Below, in pieces: positions 51,507 through 58,777 of a DNA stretch of 64,000 nt. Under the pieces are notes generated by a model that had not been told where the DNA came from, did not search any database, and was given only the letters and a program-made list of their open reading frames with translations. Numbering within the stretch: position 1 is the first letter of the stretch; each line of letters opens with the position of its first letter. Origin of the DNA: an uncultured Clostridia bacterium (GTDB taxonomy: Bacteria > Bacillota > Clostridia > Christensenellales > CAG-917). The DNA lies in NCBI GenBank assembly GCA_934254835.1, contig CAKQMI010000003.1:19147-83146 (forward strand), read 5' to 3'. The translations under genes and the position numbers were made by a program.

Positions 51507-51818
51507 TTAGCCTCTTCCGCTGACACTTAAAATCACGAAGTAGATTACCGAAACCACGAGAAGGAGTACCGATAATACCACCGTTGCGATTCTGAGCCTG
51601 CCCTCGGAACTTTGCGATTTGTTCTTTCCAAAGAACGAGTCGTTTTTCTGGTTGTAGCCTGCGATCGCGCTCATATCTTCGCCACTGCTTTTTTGCATAA
51701 GCACCACGACGACGAGTGCTATTGCCGCAAGCACCATGAGCGTCATCATTGCCCAACCTACCTTTTGAGCGACGTCATATTGTATAACCGATAACATCGG
51801 CATGAAACTATTCAACAT
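51507..51818 (-). CDS. secG: Protein translocase subunit SecG
   Basis: 103 residues with two membrane helices (about 22-40 and 78-98). The conserved loop VLMQKSSGEDMSAIAG (about 39-54) is the SecG signature, with the polar Lys/Asn-rich middle. It supports SecYE in export. GGAGG lies upstream. A TTGTTA-N17-TAAAAT promoter is at 51852-51880. First gene of the secG-rnr-smpB-metY-metA set. Confidence 0.95.
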   Translation of the reverse strand: MLNSFMPMLSVIQYDVAQKVGWAMMTLMVLAAIALVVVVLMQKSSGEDMSAIAGYNQKNDSFFGKNKSQSSEGRLRIATVVLSVLLLVVSVIYFVILSVSGRG

Positions 51819-51851
51819 TATAAATTCCTCCGAATTTAATTAGCAAACTGA

Positions 51852-51880
51852 ATTTTACCATATAAAAAACAAAATAACAA
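51852..51880 (-). promoter_or_regulatory. Promoter of the secG operon
   Basis: TTGTTA (51875-51880), 17-nt spacer, TAAAAT (51852-51857), about 34 nt before the ATG. Confidence 0.65.
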
Positions 51881-51943
51881 CTATTTTTATGGTAAAAAAC
51901 GGTCAAATATTAAAAAAATCACCTTATTTTTCGCCGTTTAGTA

Positions 51944-51972
51944 TTGACTTTATAAAAAAACGACTGTATATT
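51944..51972 (+). promoter_or_regulatory. Promoter of the permease gene
   Basis: TTGACT (51944-51949), 17-nt spacer, TATATT (51967-51972). The region between it and the secG promoter is divergent. Confidence 0.65.
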
Positions 51973-52001
51973 AGTAATAACCTTATTAGTATAGTGGTAA
52001 A

Positions 52002-53183
52002 ATGGAACGCAAGATTTTTAAGCGAAAACTTAGGCTTTTTTCCACCGATCCGCACGACGGAACGGACGCTTACTTGCGCCTTTTAAAGTTCAAAAATCTT
52101 CTGAAAAACAATATTATCGTGATTATTGCCATCATCGGCGCGATAATAACCTGCTTTTTCGTCCCGCCCGACAAGGAGTATCTCAACTACGTCAGCTACA
52201 AAACGATATTGTGTCTGCTGTCGCTGATGCTTGTCGTAAGGGGGCTTAAAGACTGCCGTTTCTTCGGGATTATGTCGGGAAAAATCTTGGATAAAATATC
52301 CGACCGCCGTGCCATCGCGACGGTGCTTATTTTTTTGCCCGCATTCTTCGCCCTTTTCATCACCAACGATATCGCAACGATTACGTTCATTCCGTTTGCG
52401 ATTATTATGCTGTCGCAGGCGGAGGCGAACGACCTTATCCCGTTCGTCGTTATTATGCAAACGATGGCGGTCAAGTTGTCGGGCATTATCTCCCCTCTCG
52501 GCAACGCGCAAAACCTGTTTCTCATCGACTACTACAACTTTGACTTTTTGTGGTTTATCAAAAACTTGTGGCCACTGGCGGTCGCGGGCTACGGACTGAC
52601 GGCGATTTTGTGCCTTTTTGTCAAGAAAGGAAAGTTAAATCCCCCGCCCGTCGGCGAATATCGACTGCCGAAGTTCAAGCTGTTTATATATTTTGTAATG
52701 TTCGTTTTCATCATCATCTCGATTTTCGACGTGCTTCCTTACTATATAGTCACGCCGATTATCCTTGCGGTGATGCTTGTCGTGCACCCCAGAAGTTACA
52801 AAAAAGCCAACTACGGCGTCATTATTATGTTCACGGCGTTTTTCATAATGAGCGGAAACTTTTTGCGTATGCCGTTGGTCAATAGTTTTCTGACCAACGT
52901 CATCGCCGGCAACGAACTGTGGCTTTCTGCAATCGCGTCGCAACTGCTCACCAACAACCCCGTCGCGCTGGTGTTCCCGACGTTTTCAAAAGACACCGTT
53001 GCCTTGATGTACGGTATCAATATCGGCAAATACGGCACCGCCCCGCTGAACAACTATATGGTGATGAGCCTTGAAAGAAAGTACGACGTCAAAAAGCATT
53101 TCGTCCTCAAACTTCTGCTTGTCAACTTCTTATATTTCCTCGTATTGTTCGGCGTCTCCGCCATCGTCATTTACACGAAGTAA
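52002..53183 (+). CDS. SLC13/ArsB-type ion permease
   Basis: 393 residues, about 10 membrane helices. Motifs of the ArsB/CitT group are ITNDIATITFIPFAIIML (about 125-142), LSGIISPLGNAQNLFLIDYY (about 162-181) and SQLLTNNPVALVFPTFSKD (about 320-338), the second ligand hairpin. Length fits ArsB or short SLC13 members. No arsR or arsenate genes are adjacent, so a citrate or dicarboxylate role is equally possible. A basic N-terminal stretch (MERKIFKRKLRLF) precedes the first helix. The ribosome site is weak (TAGTGGTAAA). The next gene follows by 45 nt, probably co-transcribed. Confidence 0.85.
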   Translation: MERKIFKRKLRLFSTDPHDGTDAYLRLLKFKNLLKNNIIVIIAIIGAIITCFFVPPDKEYLNYVSYKTILCLLSLMLVVRGLKDCRFFGIMSGKILDKISDRRAIATVLIFLPAFFALFITNDIATITFIPFAIIMLSQAEANDLIPFVVIMQTMAVKLSGIISPLGNAQNLFLIDYYNFDFLWFIKNLWPLAVAGYGLTAILCLFVKKGKLNPPPVGEYRLPKFKLFIYFVMFVFIIISIFDVLPYYIVTPIILAVMLVVHPRSYKKANYGVIIMFTAFFIMSGNFLRMPLVNSFLTNVIAGNELWLSAIASQLLTNNPVALVFPTFSKDTVALMYGINIGKYGTAPLNNYMVMSLERKYDVKKHFVLKLLLVNFLYFLVLFGVSAIVIYTK

Positions 53184-53228
53184 CGTTTTCTCGCCCTTTT
53201 GCATATCTTGTTCGGGCGGAGGAACTTT

Positions 53229-53741
53229 ATGGATTTTTCAAGTTTGAGCGTAATATCCGAACTACCTTATCCCGAACCTATTATACCCTACTCGAACCCG
53301 GTCGAGGCAAAAAAACTTATGAACGACTACGGCGGGCGCGACAGCGAAACGACGGCGATCTTCGGATACGCTTATCAAAGTTATATTCTCTCTCGCGAAT
53401 ACCCGTTGTTTTCGCAAAAACTTTTGGAGATTGCAGAGGTCGAAATGCACCACCACAAAATCTTGGGCACGGCGATTTCGGCGTACGGAAGTTTTCCCGT
53501 CATCGGCGGGCGCACGGCGTTTTGGAACGGCAGTTACGTCAACTACGCAACCAACTTAATAAAACTGCTGGAAAGCGATATTCAAGGTGAACTATGCGCA
53601 ATCGAAAACTACAAAAAGACGGCTTTATCACTGCAAAACCAAACGTTAAAAGCCGTGATTGAGCGGATTATCCTTGACGAAGAATTGCACGTTACGGTGC
53701 TGAAAGCAATGCTTTCAACGGCAAAAGAAGAAAGAAAATGA
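53229..53741 (+). CDS. Ferritin-like diiron protein (rubrerythrin-like)
   Basis: 170 residues starting MDFSSLSVISELPYPEP, ATG with GGCGGAGG upstream; the longer frame has no ribosome site. The four-helix bundle shows diiron-type ligands: Glu in DSETTAIFGYAYQS, ExxH in LEIAEVEMHHHKILG, Glu in DIQGELCAIENYKK and ExxH in ILDEELHVTVLKAM. This matches the rubrerythrin/ferritin-like superfamily found in anaerobes for peroxide or metal handling. There is no rubredoxin domain. Pairing with the ion permease may hint at metal or oxyanion handling, but this is inference. A bidirectional terminator follows. Confidence 0.85.
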   Translation: MDFSSLSVISELPYPEPIIPYSNPVEAKKLMNDYGGRDSETTAIFGYAYQSYILSREYPLFSQKLLEIAEVEMHHHKILGTAISAYGSFPVIGGRTAFWNGSYVNYATNLIKLLESDIQGELCAIENYKKTALSLQNQTLKAVIERIILDEELHVTVLKAMLSTAKEERK

Positions 53742-53744
53742 TTA

Positions 53745-53782
53745 AAAAAACCGCCACGCTTTACTTGTGTGGCGGTAATGTT
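53745..53782. terminator. Bidirectional terminator
   Basis: Stem ACCGCCAC/GTGGCGGT (53750-53776) with seven A before and T-rich sequence after. It serves the convergent ferritin-like and PRTase genes. Confidence 0.85.
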
Positions 53783-53802
53783 TTTGCGCTTTAATATCCG
53801 CG

Positions 53803-54342
53803 TTATTTGAAGAACAGCGGAAGCTCCTGCAGGTATATTATGTCGTGTCTTTCGACAGCGTCGCCCTCTGCAAGCACCGCCATTTTGCCGACGATTTCAC
53901 CGCCTGCGATACGGACAAGTTCCTCAATCGCATGCAAACTTTCGCCCGTCGAAATGACGTCGTCAACGATGAGAATACGCTTTCCCTTCATCTTGTCGAT
54001 GTCGAATTTGTCAAGATAAAGCGTCTGCTCTTTTGCGGTCGTAATCGACTTGACCTCGACCTTGACAGGCTCGACCATATACGCTTTCAAACCCTTTCTG
54101 GCGAGGATATAATTTTTGTTTTCCTGCTTCGCCATTTCATAAGCCAAGGGGATACCTTTCGACTCCGCCGTGATGATGAGGTCGTGTTCGGGGGCTTTTT
54201 TCAGAAGTTCCTCGGCGCACCTGACCGTCATTTCGACGTCGGAAAACATAACGAAACCCGCTATGTAAAGATGTTCGTTTATGGGACAAATGGGCAAATC
54301 TCTTTCCAGCCCTGCGATGTTGATGTGATAAAACTTATCCAT
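53803..54342 (-). CDS. Purine-type phosphoribosyltransferase
   Basis: 179 residues from MDKFYHINIAGLERDLP, ATG with AGGAG upstream. The PRPP-binding loop is RILIVDDVISTGESLHAIEE (about 130-149) and the flexible region has YILARKGLKAY. The overall plan is like adenine or xanthine phosphoribosyltransferase, which salvage free bases to nucleotides. The hood region is not specific enough for me to name the base. It could also be a PRTase-fold regulator. Single gene ending at a strong terminator. Confidence 0.85.
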   Translation of the reverse strand: MDKFYHINIAGLERDLPICPINEHLYIAGFVMFSDVEMTVRCAEELLKKAPEHDLIITAESKGIPLAYEMAKQENKNYILARKGLKAYMVEPVKVEVKSITTAKEQTLYLDKFDIDKMKGKRILIVDDVISTGESLHAIEELVRIAGGEIVGKMAVLAEGDAVERHDIIYLQELPLFFK

Positions 54343-54437
54343 AAAATTACTCCTTTCAAACACAACACATTATAAATCACCACGACGACGAAAGTCAATG
54401 AAATCTTGCCTTGTGCCCGCTTAAAAGTCGTTTTATT

Positions 54438-54737
54438 TTACATACCGTATTTTTCAAGGTCAACGGTGAAGTCGTCGCGAACGACAATGCCGTCCTTTTC
54501 AAGAAGTTGCTTTTGCACCTCCCGTCCGCCGAAAGCAAACGCGGGAGCGAGCGCACCGAATCTATTGACCACTCGATAACAAGGAATTTCAAACGGATTC
54601 GGGTTGAAATGCAAGGCGTATCCGACGGCGCGACTTGCCTTTGGACTTCCGCACAAAAACGCAATCTGCCCGTACGTTGCGACCTTGCCCTTTGGGATTT
54701 TTTTCACTTGTTCATAAACCACATCATAAAAACTCAT
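54438..54737 (-). CDS. MGMT/Ogt-family alkyltransferase-like protein
   Basis: 99 residues: only the C-terminal DNA-binding domain of O6-alkylguanine alkyltransferases. The helix-turn-helix is KGKVATYGQIAFLCGSPKAS, with RAVGYALHFNPNP. The active motif, normally PCHRV, reads IPCYRVVNR here: the Cys is kept and His is Tyr. ATL proteins usually lose the Cys (PWHRV), so this one may react or may only bind lesions. It lies beside MITE copy 2, which appears to provide its -35 box. The -10 TAAAAT (54744-54749) ends six bases before the ATG, so the message could be leaderless. Confidence 0.9.
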   Translation of the reverse strand: MSFYDVVYEQVKKIPKGKVATYGQIAFLCGSPKASRAVGYALHFNPNPFEIPCYRVVNRFGALAPAFAFGGREVQKQLLEKDGIVVRDDFTVDLEKYGM

Positions 54738-54743
54738 AGTTCT

Positions 54744-54772
54744 ATTTTATCCTGTTTTATGCCAACCGTCAA
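54744..54772 (-). promoter_or_regulatory. Hybrid promoter with MITE-derived -35
   Basis: TTGACG (54767-54772) lies inside the MITE end. A 17-nt spacer leads to TAAAAT (54744-54749) in host DNA. In other MITE copies the same site is TTCACG, so one base change made the -35. Confidence 0.6.
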
Positions 54773-55033
54773 TAATACGAACTTTGCCAAACCGCCGATA
54801 TTTCCGTGCTTTTTTGCAAAAACTCGCTTGTAGTACAAAAAGTACAACTGCGTTCGTTTTTCCCAAAAATCATCGAAACTCTCGGTGGTTTGGTCTAAGG
54901 AGTATTGCCCCGCGTTTTTAGGCGAAAACAAGGCACGCGAGCGGGTTAATACTTTTTGTCTAAGCCGTGAGCGTAACGAGGTTTTGGTCAAAAACGCGGG
55001 GCAAGACCATAGTTTGTATTACTCACGGTTGGC
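54761..55033. mobile_element. MITE copy 2 (273 bp, intact)
   Basis: Flanked by AT (54759-54760 and 55034-55035). End repeats of about 23 bp with a few mismatches. The internal inverted repeat GCCCCGCGTTTTT / AAAAACGCGGGGC is perfect. Reading frames inside are short and follow the repeat, so no transposase is encoded. It lies between the alkyltransferase gene and ilvB. Confidence 0.92.
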
Positions 55034-55035
55034 AT

Positions 55036-55142
55036 GAATAATATCAATACAAAATTAAATCTAAATAATTGACTACAGCGGATAATATCAACACAAAATT
55101 CAAATTGAAATTATTGACTATATATGATAATTATAATACAAT
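55036..55142 (+). promoter_or_regulatory. ilvB operon promoter region with 45-bp tandem duplication
   Basis: Two copies (about 55036-55080 and 55081-55125) share the pattern ATAATATCAA-ACAAAATT-AAT-ATTGACTA, period 45. The second gives TTGACT (55114-55119), 17-nt spacer and TACAAT (55137-55142). The leader of about 45 nt has no T-box or leader peptide that I can see. Confidence 0.65.
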
Positions 55143-55193
55143 AATTAAAAATATATAATTGCGCGAGGCTTCGGCTTTGACGGCGGGTTACTT

Positions 55194-56753
55194 ATGAAAA
55201 AAGGCTCGGAAATCTTAATAAAAGAACTGGAAAGACACGGCACGGAGATTGTTTTCGGATACCCGGGTGCCAGCGTCTTGTCGCTTTACGACGAGTTGTC
55301 CCGCTCGAATATCCGTCACGTTTTGCCTGCGGACGAGCGCGGTGCGGTGTTTATGGCAAACGGATATGCCAGGTCCACCGGTAAAGTCGGCGTGTGCATC
55401 GCAACGTCGGGCCCCGGCGCAACCAACCTTGTCACGGGGATTGCCGACGCATTTTCGGACAGCGTCCCCCTTGTCGTGATAACGGGGAACGTCAGCGTTG
55501 ATACACTCGGTCACGACGGCTTTCAGGAAGTCGATACCACAGGCATCACAATGCCCGTCACAAAATACAACTACATCGTAAAAGACGTCAAAGATTTGTC
55601 TTTCGCCGTGGCGGAGGCGTTTTTCGTGGCGACGAGCGGACGGAAAGGTCCCGTGCTTATCGATATCCCCACCAACGTCTTTGACGAACTTTGCGACTAC
55701 GTCCCAAAAACAATAACCAAAAAAACCAAATCCCCCGTTGACGCGAGCGAGGTCGAAAACGCCGTCAAACTCGTCAATGAGTCAAAACGCCCCTTAATCT
55801 ATGCGGGAGGCGGTGTTCATCAAAGCAATACGGCGGATTTGGTGAAAAAACTGTCAAAAACCATCGGCGCGCCCATCGGCGTTTCGATGCGAGGAATAGG
55901 CGTCACCGACAGCGACAACGACCTCTTTATCGGCGTATCCACCGCCAAAAACAAACTTGCAAAACGCGCCCTCAAAGAAGCCGATCTTCTCATCTCCGTC
56001 GGCGCGAGGTTTTCAAGCAAGGCAACCGAAAAATCCTTTTACAACAAAAATCTGAAACTGTTGCACCTTGACGTCGATCCCGCCGAAATCGACAAAAATC
56101 ATCAGTCGGACGCGCGTATTACGGGCGACCTTTCTGACACTCTCCCCGCTCTTTTGAACCTTGTCAATGGCAAGGAAAAATGGTTTGCAAAAGGCGCGGA
56201 CGCTCCCGAAAAACCCACCACGGTGCACGAATATATGAACGTGCTTTGCAAGCACTTCGGACGGGACGCATACGTCACCACCGACGTCGGACAGCACCAA
56301 CTCTACGTTGTCAACTACTTCGATTTTTCGTCCAAAGGACGACTTATCACCAGTGCGGGGCTCGGCGCAATGGGCTTTGGAATAGGCTCTGCCTGCGGTG
56401 TCGCGTTCGGCACGAAAAAGCGCGTGCTTTACGTCACGGGCGACGGCTCGTTTAATATGAGTTTTAACGAGCTTATCACGATAAAAACCTACGATTTGCC
56501 CGTGGTGAGCGTCATTTTCGACAACTCGTCGCTTGGTATGATACGCGAAATTCAGATGAAAAAGTACGAGGGAAACGTCGTTGACAGCAATATCCCCGTC
56601 GGCGTCGATTACGTCGCATTGTCTTCGGCATTCGGCATACCCGCCTACCGCGTCGAAAACGTAAATCAACTGGAAAATATATTAAATACAATCGACTTAA
56701 ACTCCCCTGCCGTCATTCACGTCAAACTGAAACGGCAAGAAAACGTATTGTGA
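55194..56753 (+). CDS. ilvB: Acetolactate synthase large subunit
   Basis: 519-residue thiamine-diphosphate enzyme that condenses pyruvate with pyruvate or 2-ketobutyrate, the first step to Val, Leu and Ile. The N-terminal EIVFGYPGASVLSLYDEL and DERGAVFMANGYARSTG hold the catalytic Glu region; GVCIATSGPGATNLVTGIAD follows. The TPP/metal motif is VTGDGSFNMSFNELITIKT (about 420-438). The C-terminus is shorter than most IlvB, but no domain is missing. A GGCGGG-type ribosome site precedes the ATG. First gene of the branched-chain operon, seven nt ahead of ilvN. Confidence 0.96.
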   Translation: MKKGSEILIKELERHGTEIVFGYPGASVLSLYDELSRSNIRHVLPADERGAVFMANGYARSTGKVGVCIATSGPGATNLVTGIADAFSDSVPLVVITGNVSVDTLGHDGFQEVDTTGITMPVTKYNYIVKDVKDLSFAVAEAFFVATSGRKGPVLIDIPTNVFDELCDYVPKTITKKTKSPVDASEVENAVKLVNESKRPLIYAGGGVHQSNTADLVKKLSKTIGAPIGVSMRGIGVTDSDNDLFIGVSTAKNKLAKRALKEADLLISVGARFSSKATEKSFYNKNLKLLHLDVDPAEIDKNHQSDARITGDLSDTLPALLNLVNGKEKWFAKGADAPEKPTTVHEYMNVLCKHFGRDAYVTTDVGQHQLYVVNYFDFSSKGRLITSAGLGAMGFGIGSACGVAFGTKKRVLYVTGDGSFNMSFNELITIKTYDLPVVSVIFDNSSLGMIREIQMKKYEGNVVDSNIPVGVDYVALSSAFGIPAYRVENVNQLENILNTIDLNSPAVIHVKLKRQENVL

Positions 56754-56760
56754 GGCTTTT

Positions 56761-57276
56761 ATGAACGACAACACGCACAAATTATCAATCCTCGTATTAA
56801 ACCGTCCCGGCGTACTCACGCGCATATCGGGGCTTTTCGCGCGACGCGGGTACAACATCGACAGCCTGACCGTCTGCGCAACCGAAAACGACGACTATTC
56901 GCGAATGACCGTCACCGTACGCGGAAACGACAAAATCATTCGCCAAATTCAGGCGCAACTCCAAAAGCAGGTTGACGTCGTGAAAATCGCCGATTTGGAT
57001 CGCGACGACTGCGTTTTCCGCGAGTTACTGCTCATAAAAATCAAGTGCGCGCCCGGTCAGCGCAGTGAAATCGTCGATATTTGCACCATTTTCAAGGCAA
57101 AACCCATCGACGTTTCGTCCGACGACACGATGATTATCGAGCTCACCGGCGAAACCCGCAAAGTCGATGCGCTTATCGACGTCTTGAAGCCTTACGGCGT
57201 GTTGGAAATGGCGCGCTCGGGCGGTTCCGCTCTTGAACGCGGTCACAAAATTTTGAGAAACGATGAGAACGATTAA
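56761..57276 (+). CDS. ilvN: Acetolactate synthase small subunit
   Basis: 171 residues with an N-terminal ACT domain (LSILVLNRPGVLTRISGLFA, RRGYNIDSLTVCATE) that binds valine and gives feedback control, then the ALS_ss C-terminal domain (FRELLLIKIKCAPGQRSEIV). Normal length. It activates IlvB. The end overlaps leuA by 14 nt. Confidence 0.96.
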   Translation: MNDNTHKLSILVLNRPGVLTRISGLFARRGYNIDSLTVCATENDDYSRMTVTVRGNDKIIRQIQAQLQKQVDVVKIADLDRDDCVFRELLLIKIKCAPGQRSEIVDICTIFKAKPIDVSSDDTMIIELTGETRKVDALIDVLKPYGVLEMARSGGSALERGHKILRNDEND

Positions 57277-58777
57277 ATTACTGGACACCACCCTTCGTGA
57301 CGGCGAACAGTCCCCCGGGTGCAGTATGCACATCAACGAGAAAATCGCCGTTGCCGACGCGCTTTCTCGCTTGAACGTGGACGTTATCGAGGCGGGCTAT
57401 CCCGCGGCGAGCGAAGGCGACTTCGAGGCGGTCAGACAAATCGCAAAACGCATACGAACCGCCGAAATCACCGGGCTTGCGCGGTGCAAACAGCACGATA
57501 TCGACGTGTTGTGGGACGCCTTGAAAGACGCCGAAAATCCGAGGTTGCACCTCTTTATCGCAACCTCGCCCATTCACCTTGCTTACAAATATAAGATAAC
57601 GCCCGACGTCGCAATCGACACGTTGACCGACGCCATCGCTTACGCCAAAAAGTATACGAGCAACGTCCAGTTTTCGTTCGAGGACGCGTCGCGCACCCCC
57701 ATCGACTACCTTATAAAAGTCGCGCGTCTTGCGGTCAATGCGGGCGCAACCACAATAAATATCCCCGACACCGTCGGCTACTCCACCCCCGACGAGATGG
57801 CGCATATCGTCAAAACTCTTCTTCATGAGGTCGAGGGGCTTTCGGATATCGACCTGTCCGTCCACTGCCACGACGACTTGGGACTTGCCGTCGCAAACTC
57901 GCTGTCGGCGATTAAGGCGGGCGCAACGCAAATCGAAGGCACGGTTTTGGGCATCGGCGAGCGCGCGGGCAACGCCGACCTCGAAGAAATCATCATGGCG
58001 CTGAAAACCCGCAAAAACTTTTTCGACGCGGACACTCGCGCCGACAGCCACGAAATTTATCGCGCTTGCACCCTTTTGTCGAGCGTGGTCGGCTTGAAAA
58101 TCCCGATGAATAAGGCAATCGTCGGCAGAAACGCTTTCGCGCACGAGGCGGGCATTCACCAGCACGGCGTAATGCAGGCGCGCGAAACTTACGAGATTAT
58201 GAATCCCAACGACGTCGGCATCGTCGACAACAAAATCCTCATCGGAAAGCACAGCGGACGGCACGCTTTCGGACAGTTTTTGGCGGATATGGGCTATACC
58301 TTCCCAAAGGAAAAAATCGACGAATTGTTTGAAAAGTTCAAGGCTCTTGCCGACAGAAAAAAGACAATTTCCCGCCGTGACGTCGAGGCTCTTTTGCCCC
58401 ACGTCGACCGTCTGACCACCAACGTGCCAAAAAAATACTCGCTGGAAGCATACGATATTTCGTCGTACAAAAACAGCGCGTTTTCGGAAATAACCTTGAA
58501 ATCCGACGACGGCGTCGCCACCGAAAAGGAGTCGGGCGACGGCCCTGTCGACGCCAGTTTCAAGGCAATCAATAATATCGTGGGCAAAGACTTTGTCCTT
58601 CGCGATTTCTCGTTGCACTCGGTCACAGAGGGCGAGGACGCTTTGGGCGAAGCAATCGTAAAACTGACGCTCGACGACCACACGGTCAGCGGACGCGGAG
58701 TTTCCACCGACGTCTTGGAATCCGCAATCATCGCGTACGTCGACGCAGTCAATAAATTACTGAACGAAAGCAAATGA
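57263..58777 (+). CDS. leuA: 2-isopropylmalate synthase
   Basis: 504 residues. It condenses 2-ketoisovalerate with acetyl-CoA, the first leucine-specific step. The TIM barrel begins [18 protein letters not shown]. Metal ligands include the Asp in [18 protein letters not shown] and the Asn in [12 protein letters not shown]. The C-terminal LeuA dimer domain (about 390-504, [15 protein letters not shown]) is the leucine-binding part. The start overlaps ilvN. The cimA ATG overlaps its stop as ATGA. The usual partners leuC and leuD are not in this window. Confidence 0.95.
   Translation: MRTIKLLDTTLRDGEQSPGCSMHINEKIAVADALSRLNVDVIEAGYPAASEGDFEAVRQIAKRIRTAEITGLARCKQHDIDVLWDALKDAENPRLHLFIATSPIHLAYKYKITPDVAIDTLTDAIAYAKKYTSNVQFSFEDASRTPIDYLIKVARLAVNAGATTINIPDTVGYSTPDEMAHIVKTLLHEVEGLSDIDLSVHCHDDLGLAVANSLSAIKAGATQIEGTVLGIGERAGNADLEEIIMALKTRKNFFDADTRADSHEIYRACTLLSSVVGLKIPMNKAIVGRNAFAHEAGIHQHGVMQARETYEIMNPNDVGIVDNKILIGKHSGRHAFGQFLADMGYTFPKEKIDELFEKFKALADRKKTISRRDVEALLPHVDRLTTNVPKKYSLEAYDISSYKNSAFSEITLKSDDGVATEKESGDGPVDASFKAINNIVGKDFVLRDFSLHSVTEGEDALGEAIVKLTLDDHTVSGRGVSTDVLESAIIAYVDAVNKLLNESK

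Noticed and set aside
51457..51756. N-terminal extension of RNase R through secG
   Set aside because: The upstream frame overlaps secG in another frame and reads as low-complexity Arg/Gly sequence. Homology starts at [11 protein letters not shown].
54734..54991. 85-codon frame inside MITE copy 2
   Set aside because: It follows the inverted repeat, is not kept in the other copies, and has no ribosome site.
55036..55193. T-box or leader-peptide attenuator before ilvB
   Set aside because: No specifier loop, T-box consensus or Leu/Val/Ile-rich leader frame was found; only a promoter and tandem repeats.
57278..58681. Long minus-strand frame (467 codons) opposite leuA
   Set aside because: The plus-strand LeuA is unmistakable. 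The antisense frame is Arg/Val/Phe-rich shadow sequence.
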